A stretch of 64,000 nucleotides of DNA from Erysipelatoclostridium sp. AM42-17 (GCF_003480255.1 NZ_QUIN01000005.1:22840-86839); one strand, 5' to 3'. Shown: positions 1-9,923, counted from the first letter of the stretch. Program-made: numbers and translations. Notes: generated by a model not told the origin, from the sequence alone.

Positions 1-760
1 TGCATCTAATTCTTTCAATATTTCTACTACTTCATCTATTGTGATTGCCAGTGGTGGGGTTAAAGTAGCTAAACATGGTAATCGTGCAGCCACGTCTAAA
101 AGTGGGGCAGCTGATTGTTTAGAAGCATTAGGTGTCAATATTTATGTGAACAATCAAAAAAGTAAAGAATTGTTAGACAAGATCAATATCTGTTTCTTAT
201 TTGCTCAAAATTATCATTTAGCAATGAAGTATGTAGCGCCAATAAGAAAAGAACTCTCAATCCGTACGATCTTTAATATTTTAGGACCACTTACAAATCC
301 AGCAGGGGCATCACTTCAAGTTATGGGAGTATATGATGAAACATTAGTTGAACCATTAGCTCATGTATTAAGTGAATTAGGAGTAAAAAGAGCAATGGTT
401 GTTCATGGAACAGACGGTCTTGATGAAATCTCGGCTTCAGCGCCAACTCTTGTTTGTGAAGTGGACCATGGAACATATAAGACTTATACTATTACACCGG
501 AACAATTTGGTATGGAAAGATGTAAAAAAGAGGATTTAGTAGGGGGAACACCTCAAGAAAATGCTCAAATTACAAGAGATATATTAAATGGTGTAACGGG
601 ACCTAAGATGAACGCTGTTTTATTAAATGCCGGTGCAGGTCTTTATATTGGCGGTAAAGCTGAAAATTTAGAAAAAGGTATTGACTTAGCTAGAAAATTG
701 ATTAATGATGATTGTGCAAAAAACAAACTTGAACAATTCATTCAAGAATCAAATAGCTAA
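1..760 (+). CDS. trpD: Anthranilate phosphoribosyltransferase, 5'-truncated by window edge
   Basis: Transfers phosphoribosyl from PRPP to anthranilate, the second step of tryptophan synthesis. The reading frame is open from base 2 and already encodes the conserved [12 protein letters not shown] stretch before the first GTG at 41, so the real start lies left of the window. The visible part has the [21 protein letters not shown] motif region and the [14 protein letters not shown] motif, and ends normally with the C-terminal helical part. About 85-95 N-terminal residues are missing compared with the usual length near 340. It is 12 bp upstream of trpC in the same operon. Confidence 0.96.
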   Translation, partial: ASNSFNISTTSSIVIASGGVKVAKHGNRAATSKSGAADCLEALGVNIYVNNQKSKELLDKINICFLFAQNYHLAMKYVAPIRKELSIRTIFNILGPLTNPAGASLQVMGVYDETLVEPLAHVLSELGVKRAMVVHGTDGLDEISASAPTLVCEVDHGTYKTYTITPEQFGMERCKKEDLVGGTPQENAQITRDILNGVTGPKMNAVLLNAGAGLYIGGKAENLEKGIDLARKLINDDCAKNKLEQFIQESNS

Positions 761-772
761 GGAGATATATTT

Positions 773-1564
773 ATGATATTAGAAGATATTGTAGAAACAA
801 CAAAAGAAAGAGTAGCAGAAAATAAAAAACGCCATTCGATTTATGAATTAAAAGAAAAGGCATTTAAAATGCCTATTTCAAATCAATTCCCATTTAAAAA
901 AGCATTAGAAAAAGAAGGGATGTCTTATATTTTAGAAGTAAAAAGACATTCACCTTCTAAAGGACAAATCGTTTCACATTTTGATTATAAAGCGATTGCT
1001 AAAGAATATGAAATGATCGGTGCTGATGCCATTTCAGTTGTAACGGAACCAACCTATTTTAAAGGTGATGACGATTTCTTAAGTGAAATTAAAAAAGTAG
1101 TAAAAGTACCAGTATTAAGAAAAGACTTTGTTGTAGATGAATATATGGTTTATGAAGCTAAGTTATTAGGAGCAGATGCCGTTTTATTAATTACAGGTAT
1201 TTTAGATGAAATTACTTTAATGCGTTGTATTAATTTAGCTCATAATTTAGGAATGTCAGCATTAGTAGAAGCTCATAGTACAATGCAAATTCGTAAAGCA
1301 TTACGTGTTGGTGCTAAAATTATTGGTGTTAATAACCGTGATTTAAGAGACTTCTCAGTGGATTTAAAAACTACTTTTGATTTAAGAGATACAGTCAGTG
1401 ATGATGTTATCTTTGTATCAGAAAGTGGTATTAAAACAAGAGAAGATATTGAAAAATTAGAAGCACATCAAGTACAAGGTGTTTTAATTGGTGAAACTTT
1501 AATGAAATCACATAACCGTCAACATACTTTAAATGTTCTTAAAGGATTAGAAAGTGAAGATTAA
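773..1564 (+). CDS. trpC: Indole-3-glycerol-phosphate synthase
   Basis: Closes carboxyphenylamino-deoxyribulose phosphate to indole-3-glycerol phosphate in tryptophan synthesis. The 263-residue TIM barrel has the family signature EVKRHSPSKG near residue 55, with the catalytic Lys and the Ser-Pro-Ser phosphate-site motif. It also has VLRKDFVVDEYMVYEA, the NNRDL strand, SESGI and the GVLIGETLM phosphate-binding end. A GGAGAT ribosome site precedes the ATG. Its stop overlaps the GTG start of trpF by 11 bp, so the two are probably translationally coupled. Confidence 0.97.
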   Translation: MILEDIVETTKERVAENKKRHSIYELKEKAFKMPISNQFPFKKALEKEGMSYILEVKRHSPSKGQIVSHFDYKAIAKEYEMIGADAISVVTEPTYFKGDDDFLSEIKKVVKVPVLRKDFVVDEYMVYEAKLLGADAVLLITGILDEITLMRCINLAHNLGMSALVEAHSTMQIRKALRVGAKIIGVNNRDLRDFSVDLKTTFDLRDTVSDDVIFVSESGIKTREDIEKLEAHQVQGVLIGETLMKSHNRQHTLNVLKGLESED

Positions 1565-2147
1565 GATTTGTGGTTTAAAAAGAATGGAAGATATTGATTA
1601 TGTTAATCATTATCTTCCAGATTATATTGGTTTTGTTTTTGCTTCAAGTAAAAGACAAGTTGACTTAATTCAAGCAAAGCAATTAAAAGCTAAATTAAAT
1701 CAAAAAATTAAAGCAGTAGGTGTCTTTGTAAATCAAGACATTGAATACATTACAACACTTGCGAATTTACATATTATTGATTTAATTCAATTACATGGTC
1801 AAGAAGACCAAAACTATATCAATGAATTAAAAAAACAGACAACTTTGCCAATCATAAAAGCAATTTGTATGAAAGATGAAAATTCATATGAGACTTATCA
1901 AAATATTGATTATTATTTATTAGATAGTAGACAAGCAGGTAGTGGTCAAACATTTGATTGGAAGTGGATTAAGCAATTAGATAAACCAATATTTTTAGCA
2001 GGGGGAATTGATGATCATAATATTGATCAAGCTTTAAAACAAAATGTCTATAGTCTTGATGTTTCAAGCGGGGTTGAAACAAATGGTGTTAAAGATGAAA
2101 AGAAAATAGAAAAGTTAATAAGGAGAATTAGACATGACAAAGGGTAG
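1554..2147 (+). CDS. trpF: Phosphoribosylanthranilate isomerase
   Basis: Amadori isomerisation of phosphoribosyl-anthranilate. The protein has 197 residues, close to the usual 200-210. It starts KIKICGLKR with the catalytic Cys at residue 6, then IQLHGQED, the [10 protein letters not shown] strand-loop and LDVSSGVE carrying the catalytic Asp. A GTG start inside the end of trpC gives this canonical N-terminus. The stop overlaps the start of trpB by 14 bp. Confidence 0.96.
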   Translation: MKIKICGLKRMEDIDYVNHYLPDYIGFVFASSKRQVDLIQAKQLKAKLNQKIKAVGVFVNQDIEYITTLANLHIIDLIQLHGQEDQNYINELKKQTTLPIIKAICMKDENSYETYQNIDYYLLDSRQAGSGQTFDWKWIKQLDKPIFLAGGIDDHNIDQALKQNVYSLDVSSGVETNGVKDEKKIEKLIRRIRHDKG

Positions 2148-3318
2148 ATATGGTATACACGGGGGACAATATATACCAGAAACATTAATGAGTGAGATTC
2201 ATAAGATTGAAGATGCTTATGAGTTTTATAAAAATGATCCCGAATTTAATGCAGAATTACAAAAATTATTAAATGAATATGCAGGAAGACCTTCTTTATT
2301 GTATTATGCAAAAAAGATGACTCAAGATTTAGGTGGTGCAAAAATCTATTTAAAAAGAGAAGATTTAAATCATACTGGATCACATAAAATTAATAATGTT
2401 CTTGGTCAAGCTTTAATGGCAAAAAAAATGGGTAAAACAAGAATTATTGCTGAAACTGGAGCGGGGCAACATGGAGTAGCTACAGCTACAGCTGCTGCTT
2501 TATTAGACTTAGAATGTGAAATCTTTATGGGAAAAGAAGATACAGATCGTCAAGCACTCAATGTTTATCGTATGGAATTATTAGGTGCGAAAGTTCATCC
2601 CGTAACAACAGGAACAATGACTTTAAAAGACGCTGTAAATGAAACCATGAGAGAATGGACAAAAAGGGTAGATGACACAATGTATGTCTTAGGTTCTGTT
2701 ATGGGACCTCATCCTTTTCCGATGATGGTAAGAGATTTCCAAAGTGTCATTTCTAAAGAAGCAAGAGCACAAATCCTTGAATATGAAGGTAAATTACCAA
2801 CAGCAGTGATGGCTTGTGTTGGTGGTGGAAGTAATGCAATGGGTATGTTCTATAATTTTATCAATGATAAAGATGTGGCTTTAATTGGTTGTGAAGCAGC
2901 AGGAAAAGGTGTTGATACAGCTTTAACAGCAGCAACAATTTCTACCGGTTCATTAGGTGTTTTTCATGGGATGAAGTCTTATTTCTGTCAAGATGAATAT
3001 GGACAAATTGCTCCAGTTTATTCTATTTCAGCCGGATTAGATTATCCTGGCATTGGTCCTGAACATGCACATTTACATGATATTGGTCGAGCAAGTTATG
3101 TACCAGTTACCGATGATGAAGCAGTAAATGCTTTTGAATATTTAGCTAAAACAGAAGGTATCATTTGTGCCATTGAAAGTGCCCATGCTGTGGCACACGC
3201 TATGAAAATAGCGCCAAAGATGAATAAAGATGATATTTTAATTATTTGTTTATCAGGTCGTGGTGATAAAGATGTTGCTGCCATCGCAAGATATAGGGGG
3301 ATTGATCTTCATGAATAG
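2134..3318 (+). CDS. trpB: Tryptophan synthase beta chain
   Basis: PLP enzyme that condenses indole with serine; it forms the alpha2beta2 complex with TrpA. The protein has 394 residues. HTGSHKINN contains the PLP-binding Lys (about residue 85), and [12 protein letters not shown] and the glycine-rich phosphate cup VGGGSNAMG are present. This is the standard TrpB1 type that pairs with TrpA. It is embedded in the operon, with the end of the ORF overlapping the trpA start. Confidence 0.98.
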   Translation: MTKGRYGIHGGQYIPETLMSEIHKIEDAYEFYKNDPEFNAELQKLLNEYAGRPSLLYYAKKMTQDLGGAKIYLKREDLNHTGSHKINNVLGQALMAKKMGKTRIIAETGAGQHGVATATAAALLDLECEIFMGKEDTDRQALNVYRMELLGAKVHPVTTGTMTLKDAVNETMREWTKRVDDTMYVLGSVMGPHPFPMMVRDFQSVISKEARAQILEYEGKLPTAVMACVGGGSNAMGMFYNFINDKDVALIGCEAAGKGVDTALTAATISTGSLGVFHGMKSYFCQDEYGQIAPVYSISAGLDYPGIGPEHAHLHDIGRASYVPVTDDEAVNAFEYLAKTEGIICAIESAHAVAHAMKIAPKMNKDDILIICLSGRGDKDVAAIARYRGIDLHE

Positions 3319-4078
3319 AATACAACAAGCATTTCAAAATAAAGCATTTATTGCCTTTTTAACAGCTGGGGACCCAGTTATTGATAAAACAGTAGATTAC
3401 ATATTAGATTTAGAAAAAGCGGGTGCGACTTTGATTGAAATAGGAATTCCTTTTAGTGATCCCATTGCTGAAGGACCTACTATTCAAGATGCTAATGTAA
3501 GAGCATTAAAAAATAAAGTGACTACTGATGATGTCTTTAATATGGTAAAAAAAGTAAGAGAAAAAACACAAATTCCTTTATGTTTTATGACTTATTTAAA
3601 TGTTGTATTCCATTATGGATATGATCGTTTCTTTAAAAAATGTCAAGAAGTAGGCATTGATGGTATTATCTTACCTGATTTACCTTATGAAGAAAGCAAA
3701 GAAGTAAGTTCAGTTTGTACAAAATATGATGTGACTTTAATTTCGATGATTGCACCAACAAGTAAAGAAAGAGTAGAAATGATTGCTAGAGAAGCAAAAG
3801 GTTTTATTTATCTTGTTTCTTCAATGGGGGTAACAGGAACGAGAAGTTCATCTAATTTTTCTGATTCATTACCAGAAATTATAGATCATATCAAAAAAGT
3901 AACAGATACGCCGGTAGCTATTGGCTTTGGTATTAATACGGCTAAACAAGTACAAAACTTTTATCGTTATGCTGATGGTGTTATTGTGGGTAGTGCCATT
4001 GTTAATATTATTAAAGAATATCAAGATCATGCCGATCAACCTTTAATAGATTATGTTAAAGGCTTATTAGAAAAATAG
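3311..4078 (+). CDS. trpA: Tryptophan synthase alpha chain
   Basis: Cleaves indole-3-glycerol phosphate to indole, which is channelled to TrpB. I chose the ATG at 3311, preceded by a GGGGG ribosome site and overlapping the trpB stop, because it gives the normal N-terminus MNRIQQAF and 255 residues; an in-frame upstream start at 3260 would extend into trpB. The catalytic Glu is in [10 protein letters not shown] (about residue 43). The position of the second acid is a Glu (PIAEGPTIQ) rather than the enterobacterial Asp60; I recall this as common in Firmicutes. Last gene of the operon. Confidence 0.97.
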   Translation: MNRIQQAFQNKAFIAFLTAGDPVIDKTVDYILDLEKAGATLIEIGIPFSDPIAEGPTIQDANVRALKNKVTTDDVFNMVKKVREKTQIPLCFMTYLNVVFHYGYDRFFKKCQEVGIDGIILPDLPYEESKEVSSVCTKYDVTLISMIAPTSKERVEMIAREAKGFIYLVSSMGVTGTRSSSNFSDSLPEIIDHIKKVTDTPVAIGFGINTAKQVQNFYRYADGVIVGSAIVNIIKEYQDHADQPLIDYVKGLLEK

Positions 4079-4101
4079 ATAATCTTAGATTATCTTTTTT
4101 T
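4077..4101 (+). terminator. Intrinsic terminator of the trp operon
   Basis: A perfect 8-bp stem AGATAATC/GATTATCT with a TTA loop is followed by a run of T. It starts inside the trpA stop codon. Confidence 0.85.
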
Positions 4102-4125
4102 ATGCCATGAATTAATGAGGGTACA

Positions 4126-4153
4126 TTGAAAAGAAATTAAACTATGATAAAAT
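4126..4153 (+). promoter_or_regulatory. Promoter for the HAD phosphatase gene
   Basis: TTGAAA, 16 bp spacer, TAAAAT with an upstream TG (extended -10). It lies 28 bp before the ATG at 4182 and after the trp terminator. Confidence 0.6.
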
Positions 4154-4181
4154 AAATGCAATGAGTAAATGAGGTGGAAGG

Positions 4182-4841
4182 ATGTTAAAGAAAAAAGCAG
4201 TCATCTTTGATATGGATGGTTTAATGATTGATAGTGAAAGAATTGCATTAAAAACAAATATAGAGGTACATCAAGAGTATGGTTATCCATTAGATGAATC
4301 GGTAGCATTGGATTTAGTAGGAAGAAATTTAGCGAATACGAAAGCTTATTTAGAAGATTATTTTGGTGAGGGTTATCCTTTTGATATCATTAGAAAAGAA
4401 ACTGTTAAAAGAAGAATGGATTATTATAAAGAGAATCCTTTACAAATGAAAAAAGGATTAGTTCCTTTATTAGATTATTTAAAAAAAGAAAAGATTAAAA
4501 CTGCGGTAGCATCATCAACAAGAAAAGCAAGAATTATTGAAAATCTAAAAGAAATTAAAGTATTAGAATACTTTGATTATATTGTTGGTGGTGACCAAAT
4601 TGTTCATGGTAAACCGGCACCAGATATCTTTTTAGATGCTTGTCATGCTTTAAAAGTAAAGCCTCAAGAAGCATTGGTTTTAGAAGATAGTAAAAATGGA
4701 ATTTTAGCTGCAGTAAATGGCAACATAGATGTGATTTGTATTCCTGATTTAGTACAACATCCTCAAGAAATATTAGATTTAACATACTGTACTTTAGATT
4801 CCTTAGATCAAGTCATTAACGAGGTAACCAGCGATGATTAA
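4182..4841 (+). CDS. HAD-family phosphatase (beta-phosphoglucomutase-like)
   Basis: Cytosolic haloacid-dehalogenase hydrolase of 219 residues. Motif I is DMDGLMIDS at residues 10-18 (nucleophile and acid/base Asp pair). Motif II lies in VASST, the motif III Lys in GKPAPDIF, and the motif IV acids in LVLEDSKNG. A helical cap between motifs I and II marks subfamily IA, which includes beta-phosphoglucomutases and 2-deoxyglucose-6-phosphatases; the substrate cannot be read from sequence. Its stop overlaps the start of the next gene by 8 bp. Confidence 0.9.
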   Translation: MLKKKAVIFDMDGLMIDSERIALKTNIEVHQEYGYPLDESVALDLVGRNLANTKAYLEDYFGEGYPFDIIRKETVKRRMDYYKENPLQMKKGLVPLLDYLKKEKIKTAVASSTRKARIIENLKEIKVLEYFDYIVGGDQIVHGKPAPDIFLDACHALKVKPQEALVLEDSKNGILAAVNGNIDVICIPDLVQHPQEILDLTYCTLDSLDQVINEVTSDD

Positions 4842-5301
4842 TCACCCTATAGAGCCAGTTTATAATCAAGATTCTAAAATATTGATTTTAGGGTCTTTTC
4901 CTTCTGTCAAATCAAGAGAAGCTAAATTCTTTTATCATCATCCACAAAATCGTTTTTGGAAAGTCTTAGCAGCTATCTTTAAAGAAGAAGTACCTCAAAC
5001 AATTGATGAAAAAAAGCAATTTTTACTTAGAAATCATATTGCTTTATGGGATGTCATTGCCAGTTGTGATATTAAAGGATCAAGTGATTCCAGTATTGAA
5101 AATGTTAAAGTCAATGATTTAGATTTAATTATGCAACATTGTTCTATTGAAAAGATCATCACTAATGGAAATACAGCTTATCGTTATTATCAACGTTATT
5201 TTCATTATTTACAGCCTGTTTATAAATTACCTTCTACTTCTCCAGCTAATGCTGCTTATTCTTTAGATAAGTTAATTTCAATATGGAAGGATTGTTTTTA
5301 A
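4834..5301 (+). CDS. Hypoxanthine/uracil-type DNA glycosylase (UDG family 6-like)
   Basis: A 155-residue protein matching the DNA-deoxyinosine glycosylase group of the uracil-DNA glycosylase superfamily. The active-site loop GSFPSVKS lies near residue 21, followed by HPQNRFW, the DVIASCDIKGSSDSSI loop and the DNA-minor-groove motif LPSTSPANA near the C-terminus. Expected role: removing deaminated adenine (hypoxanthine) from DNA. It is translationally coupled to the HAD gene upstream and the MATE gene downstream. Confidence 0.85.
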   Translation: MINHPIEPVYNQDSKILILGSFPSVKSREAKFFYHHPQNRFWKVLAAIFKEEVPQTIDEKKQFLLRNHIALWDVIASCDIKGSSDSSIENVKVNDLDLIMQHCSIEKIITNGNTAYRYYQRYFHYLQPVYKLPSTSPANAAYSLDKLISIWKDCF

Positions 5302-6641
5302 TGGAAAGAGATTTAACGAAAGATAAAATTGCTTCGTCACTTATTTTATTCTCCATCCCTATGATTTTAGGTAATCTTCTACAACAACTTTATAATATTG
5401 TCGATACTTATATTGTAGGAAAGTTTGTAGGGAACGGTGCGATTGGAGCAGTAGGTTCAAGTTATACACTGATGACTTTTTTAACTTCGATTATTATTGG
5501 ATTGTGTATGGGGAGTGGTATTTTATTTTCAATGTATTTTGGAGCTAGAAAAGAAAATCAAATGAAAGTTTCTTTCTTTGTTTCTTTTATTTCCATTGGT
5601 TTATTATCTCTTGTTTTAGAATTACTATGTTTTATTTTACTTCCTTTCATACTCAATTGGTTACAAATTCCACAATCTATTTATCATGATACTTATCTTT
5701 ATTTAAAAATTATTTTTGTAGGTATTATTTTTACTTTTATTTATAATTATTTTGCTGCTTTGTTAAGAGCGTTGGGAAACTCTAAGACGCCACTTTTATT
5801 TTTAGCTCTTTCAACAATCAGTAACATTGTATTAGATCTAGTTTTTGTTTTGGTTTTAAAAAAAGGAGTAGCCGGTGCAGCGATAGCGACTGTCATATCA
5901 CAAGTATTGAGTGCGTTAGGGATAATGCTTTATGTTTTCTTTTTTAAAAGAAAAATCTTGCCTGGTAAAGAACATTTTCATTTTGATTTAGAAATCTTTA
6001 AAAAATTAAAAGATTATTCATTAATGACGTGTTTACAACAAGGAATTATGAATTTTGGTATTTTAATGATTCAGGGATTAGTCAATAGTTTTGGTCTTGA
6101 TGTGATGTCTGCTTTTAGTGTGGCTGTTAAAATAGATAGTTTTGCTTATATGCCAGTTCAAGATTTTGGTAATGCTTTTTCTACTTTTGTAGCACAAAAT
6201 CAAGGAGCAAAACAAGAAACAAGAATTAAACAAGGATTATATGTAGCAAGTCTTTTATCTTTTGTTTTTTGTGTTTTTATAAGTTTAGGAGTTTGTCTAT
6301 TTTCTTATCAACTTATGGCTTTATTTGTTTCAGGAAATAGTCATATTATTCAAATAGGCATGACTTATTTAAGAATTGAGGGATCATGTTATATTGGAAT
6401 TGGATGCTTATTTTTATTATATGGATACTATCGTGGTGTTGGAAAAATGAAAATGTCACTTATCCTTACTGTGATTTCTTTAGGCACAAGAGTTGGATTG
6501 TCTTATATATTTGCGCCAATATGGGGTAAAGAAGTGATTTGGATATCAATTGTTATAGGGTGGATTTTAGCTGATCTTGTAGGAATTGTATATGGTATAA
6601 AAAAAGAAAATTGGAGGCATGTAAATGGAGTCAATGATTGA
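5301..6641 (+). CDS. MATE-family multidrug/cation exporter
   Basis: Membrane antiporter of the MATE family, 446 residues, about 12 hydrophobic segments. The family signature IPMILGNLLQQLYNIVDTYIVGKFVG is at the N-terminus and its second-half counterpart around MTCLQQGIMNFGILMIQGLVN. I start it at ATG 5301, which overlaps the preceding TAA and has AGGA 9 bp upstream; an in-frame ATG at 5283 would add six residues. Substrate unknown; MepA/DinF-like relatives export drugs and dyes. Confidence 0.9.
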   Translation: MERDLTKDKIASSLILFSIPMILGNLLQQLYNIVDTYIVGKFVGNGAIGAVGSSYTLMTFLTSIIIGLCMGSGILFSMYFGARKENQMKVSFFVSFISIGLLSLVLELLCFILLPFILNWLQIPQSIYHDTYLYLKIIFVGIIFTFIYNYFAALLRALGNSKTPLLFLALSTISNIVLDLVFVLVLKKGVAGAAIATVISQVLSALGIMLYVFFFKRKILPGKEHFHFDLEIFKKLKDYSLMTCLQQGIMNFGILMIQGLVNSFGLDVMSAFSVAVKIDSFAYMPVQDFGNAFSTFVAQNQGAKQETRIKQGLYVASLLSFVFCVFISLGVCLFSYQLMALFVSGNSHIIQIGMTYLRIEGSCYIGIGCLFLLYGYYRGVGKMKMSLILTVISLGTRVGLSYIFAPIWGKEVIWISIVIGWILADLVGIVYGIKKENWRHVNGVND

Positions 6642-7152
6642 ATTTGTTCATCAAAGAATAAGTCAAAATCAATATTCAATAGGTATTGATTTTACTATGG
6701 GGAATGGACATGATACATTATTTTTAGCAAAGTATTGTCAAACTGTTCACAGTTTTGATATTCAAGAACAGGCGCTTGTATCGTCGAGGCAGTTAGTAAA
6801 AGACCAAAGTCATGTTTTTTTACATCTTGATAGCCATGAACATTTTTTAAATTATGTTGATCATTTTGATGTGGGTATTTTTAATTTAGGTTACCTACCT
6901 CAAGGTGACCATCACATCACGACTCAAAGTGATGTCACTCTTAACACATTACGACAAGCTCTTATCGCATTGAACCCTTTAGGACATATTTATTTGGTTG
7001 TTTATATTGGTCATGAAGAAGGTTTAAAAGAAAGTGCACTTATTGATGCATATGTTGCTTCTTTAGATCATAAATTATATAACGTAGCGTTGTTTAAAAT
7101 GATGAATAAAGATCATGCTCCTTATGTATTAGATATTGAAAAAAGAAAGTAA
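6625..7152 (+). CDS. mnmM: tRNA 5-aminomethyl-2-thiouridine methyltransferase (YtqB/MnmM family)
   Basis: Class I SAM methyltransferase of 175 residues. The SAM motif is DFTMGNGHDTLFLA, followed by the acidic SFDIQEQAL loop and the family-specific FNLGYLPQGDHHITTQ. This matches B. subtilis YtqB, shown to make the final methylation of mnm5s2U at the tRNA wobble base. A GGAGG site 7 bp before the ATG supports this start. It overlaps the MATE gene by 17 bp. Confidence 0.88.
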   Translation: MESMIEFVHQRISQNQYSIGIDFTMGNGHDTLFLAKYCQTVHSFDIQEQALVSSRQLVKDQSHVFLHLDSHEHFLNYVDHFDVGIFNLGYLPQGDHHITTQSDVTLNTLRQALIALNPLGHIYLVVYIGHEEGLKESALIDAYVASLDHKLYNVALFKMMNKDHAPYVLDIEKRK

Positions 7153-7177
7153 ATATAATGCATTAAAGTAGTAACAA

Positions 7178-7186
7178 TGTTATAAT
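7178..7186 (+). promoter_or_regulatory. Extended -10 promoter of the HPr-like gene
   Basis: TGTTATAAT, a perfect extended -10 (TG-N-TATAAT) 27 bp before the ATG; no clear -35. Confidence 0.6.
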
Positions 7187-7212
7187 ATAAATAGAAATAG
7201 GAGGGGATTGAT

Positions 7213-7491
7213 ATGGCAAAAGCAGTAACTATTATAGTCACTGATCCGGTCGGTCTTTATGCAACTCCGGCAACCGAATTAGTTGATACAATGAAGACAT
7301 TTTCTAGTGACATTCAATTAGAATATGAATCAAAAAGTGTTAACATGAAATCTTTGATGGGGGTTTTATCTTTAGGGATTCCTTGTAAAGCAACAATCAA
7401 AGTCGAAGCTTCTGGTGATGATGAAGAAGCAGTTATTGAAAGTGTAATAAAAAAAATGACAGAACTTTCAATAGGAAAGGTACAATCATAA
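7213..7491 (+). CDS. HPr-like (Crh-like) protein lacking the catalytic histidine
   Basis: A 92-residue HPr fold. HPr enzymes carry phosphate on His15 in the motif GLHARPA. Here the equivalent is GLYATPA (residues 14-20), so His is Tyr16 and the supporting Arg is Thr18. The regulatory serine loop SVNMKSLMGVLSLGI is intact, with Ser47 matching Ser46 of HPr. By analogy with Crh of Bacillus, the likely role is signalling through HPr-kinase phosphorylation (catabolite repression via CcpA) rather than sugar transport. It is monocistronic, with its own promoter and terminator, just before mraY. Confidence 0.88.
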   Translation: MAKAVTIIVTDPVGLYATPATELVDTMKTFSSDIQLEYESKSVNMKSLMGVLSLGIPCKATIKVEASGDDEEAVIESVIKKMTELSIGKVQS

Positions 7492-7512
7492 AAAAGCCTT
7501 TAGGCTTTTTTA
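7491..7512 (+). terminator. Terminator of the HPr-like gene
   Basis: AAAAAGCC, loop TTTA, GGCTTTTTT. It begins at the stop codon of the HPr-like gene. Confidence 0.85.
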
Positions 7513-7523
7513 TTTTGGTTCAA

Positions 7524-7552
7524 TTGAAGACATAATCTTTTTGTGTTATAGT
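7524..7552 (+). promoter_or_regulatory. Promoter of the mraY-murD genes
   Basis: TTGAAG, 17 bp, TATAGT; 30 bp before the mraY ATG. A good housekeeping (SigA-type) promoter. Confidence 0.7.
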
Positions 7553-7582
7553 GTTAAAGATAAATAATAAAGGGGAATTCGT

Positions 7583-8572
7583 ATGGAAAATTTTATTAAA
7601 TTAATAATGGCTTTTTTAATTGGATTATTACTTGTCATAATTGCAATGCCAAAAGTCATCCCATTTCTACATAAAATGAAGTTTGGACAAGTGGAAAGAG
7701 AAGAAGGATTAGAATCACATAAGAAAAAAGGTGGTACGCCAACAATGGGTGGTGTTGTCTTTGTGATTGCTGCTTTATTATCAGCACTTATTGTTAATTT
7801 TAGTCAATTAGCTAACCCTCAATTGATTTTAATTTCAATTGTTTTAGTTGGTTATAGTGCTATTGGTTTTATTGATGATGGTTTGATTATTTTAAAACAC
7901 CAAAATGAAGGTTTAAAAGCATGGCAAAAATTTTTATTACAAGCTATTTTAGCTATTATTTGTTATTGGTTTTTAAAAGAATTTATTGTTCCAGCTAATG
8001 GTATGGCCTTTACTGAAATTCAAATTCCAATTGTTAAGGTCAATATTGATTTAGGTTACTTCTATGCTTTATTAGTATTTATTATGTTTACTGGAGAAAG
8101 TAATGGTGTAAATTTATCAGATGGGTTAGATGGACTAGCAACAGGACTTACAATGGTGGCAATTGCACCATTTATCATTTACGCTATTATGATTAAAGAT
8201 TATGTCGTTGCAAGTTATGGAGCAGCTATGATTGGTGCTTTACTTGGATTTATGTTCTTTAATTATCATCCTGCACGTATTTTTATGGGTGATGTGGGAT
8301 CACTTGGCTTAGGTGGTTTCTTAGCTATTTTAGCGATTCTTACAAAACAAGAGTTATTATTAATTTTAGTTGGTGGTGTATTCTTAATGGAAACATTATC
8401 TGTTATTATTCAAGTTGTTTCTTTTAAAACAAGAGGAAAACGTGTCTTTAAAATGGCACCTATTCATCATCATTTTGAAATGCTAGGATGGTCTGAACAA
8501 CAAGTTACTATTTCATTTTGGTTTGTTGGTTTTATTTGTGGTATTTTAGCGATTGTGATAGGAGTGTTATAA
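7583..8572 (+). CDS. mraY: Phospho-N-acetylmuramoyl-pentapeptide transferase
   Basis: Polytopic membrane enzyme that makes lipid I from UDP-MurNAc-pentapeptide and undecaprenyl phosphate. The protein has 329 residues and about ten membrane segments. Family motifs are GGTPTMGG near residue 50, FIDDGLIILK (catalytic Asp pair), NGVNLSDGLDGLATG, the FMGDVGSL loop and the HHHFE motif near residue 297. First gene of the dcw cluster visible here; the murD ATG follows one base after its stop. Confidence 0.97.
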   Translation: MENFIKLIMAFLIGLLLVIIAMPKVIPFLHKMKFGQVEREEGLESHKKKGGTPTMGGVVFVIAALLSALIVNFSQLANPQLILISIVLVGYSAIGFIDDGLIILKHQNEGLKAWQKFLLQAILAIICYWFLKEFIVPANGMAFTEIQIPIVKVNIDLGYFYALLVFIMFTGESNGVNLSDGLDGLATGLTMVAIAPFIIYAIMIKDYVVASYGAAMIGALLGFMFFNYHPARIFMGDVGSLGLGGFLAILAILTKQELLLILVGGVFLMETLSVIIQVVSFKTRGKRVFKMAPIHHHFEMLGWSEQQVTISFWFVGFICGILAIVIGVL

Positions 8573-8573
8573 G

Positions 8574-9923
8574 ATGCTTACAGGAAAGAAAGTACTTGTT
8601 ATTGGACTTGCTAGAAGTGGTAATGCAGCTGTTCATTTATTACAAAAATTAAATGCAACCATTACAATTAATGAAGGTAAAAATAAAGAAGATATTAAAG
8701 AATATGATGAATATGTAAGTCAAGGAATAGAAATGGTAACCGGTGGTCATCCTGATGAATTATTTGAACGTGATTTTGATTTTGTTATTAAAAATCCGGG
8801 AATTAATTACCATAAACCATTTATTTTAAGATTAAAAGAGCGTCATATTCCTGTTTATACAGAAATTGAATTAGCTTATCAAGTCGCCAAAAAGCAACAT
8901 TATATTGCTGTAACAGGAACAAATGGTAAGACAACAACAGTTACATTAATTTATGAAATCTTAAAAAATCAATATTCTCATGTTCACTATGCAGGAAATA
9001 TTGGTAAACCTTTATGTGATGTTGTTTTAGAAAACAACTTATTAGAAGAAGAAAATCATTATATCGTCTTAGAAATGTCAAATTTCCAATTATTAGATAT
9101 CGATAAATTTAGACCAGAATTTTCTACAATTATTAATTTAACACCTGATCATTTGGATTATATGGCTTCTTTAGATGAATACTATGCTTCTAAAACAAAT
9201 ATTTATAAAAACTGTCAAGATGATGATGTCTATGTATGTAATTTAGATGATGAAACATTAAAAACATATTTAGATCGTTATCCTGTAAAATGTAAACAGG
9301 TAACACAATCTTTAAAACAAGATGCAACTTGTCATATTAAAGATCAAGCTATTTATTATCAAAATGAACATATCATTGATTTAGATGAAATAAAAATTGT
9401 AGGTGATCATAATGTTCAAAACATCATGTTAGCCTCGGCTCTTTGTAAATTAGCAGGCGTATCTAATCAAGTGCTTCATGATACGATTGCAGCTTTTAAT
9501 GGTGTAGAACACCGTATTGAATATGTAAATGAAATTAATGGTGTTAAGATTTACAATGATTCTAAAGCAACGAATACCGATGCTTCTATTATTGCTTTAA
9601 AAGCATTTAAACAACCTGTTATTTTATTGATGGGTGGTTTTGAAAAGGGGTTAGATTTAACAGAATTAGCGTCATACAATGATCATATTAAGTATTTAGT
9701 TACTTTTGGTGTAGCAGGTCAACGTTTTAAACAAGATATGCATCATCCTCATAGTGATTACCAACCTCATTTAAAAGAAGCTGTTGATAAGGCTTTAGAG
9801 GTAGCTCAACCAGGAGATATTATTCTCCTTTCGCCATCTACAAGTTCTTTTGATGAATTTAGTGGTTATGAACAAAGAGGAACAGAATTTAAAAAAATGA
9901 TTAATGAAAAATGTAAGAAATAG
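8574..9923 (+). CDS. murD: UDP-N-acetylmuramoylalanine-D-glutamate ligase
   Basis: Adds D-Glu to UDP-MurNAc-L-Ala in the cytoplasm. The protein has 449 residues. It has an N-terminal Rossmann domain (VLVIGLARSG), the Mur-ligase ATP loop VTGTNGKTTT near residue 117, the NLTPDHLDYM motif, EHRIEYV and the C-terminal DSKATNTDAS and LLSPSTSSFDEF motifs. It is followed by a strong terminator, so spoVE is not simply read through from here. Confidence 0.97.
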   Translation: MLTGKKVLVIGLARSGNAAVHLLQKLNATITINEGKNKEDIKEYDEYVSQGIEMVTGGHPDELFERDFDFVIKNPGINYHKPFILRLKERHIPVYTEIELAYQVAKKQHYIAVTGTNGKTTTVTLIYEILKNQYSHVHYAGNIGKPLCDVVLENNLLEEENHYIVLEMSNFQLLDIDKFRPEFSTIINLTPDHLDYMASLDEYYASKTNIYKNCQDDDVYVCNLDDETLKTYLDRYPVKCKQVTQSLKQDATCHIKDQAIYYQNEHIIDLDEIKIVGDHNVQNIMLASALCKLAGVSNQVLHDTIAAFNGVEHRIEYVNEINGVKIYNDSKATNTDASIIALKAFKQPVILLMGGFEKGLDLTELASYNDHIKYLVTFGVAGQRFKQDMHHPHSDYQPHLKEAVDKALEVAQPGDIILLSPSTSSFDEFSGYEQRGTEFKKMINEKCKK

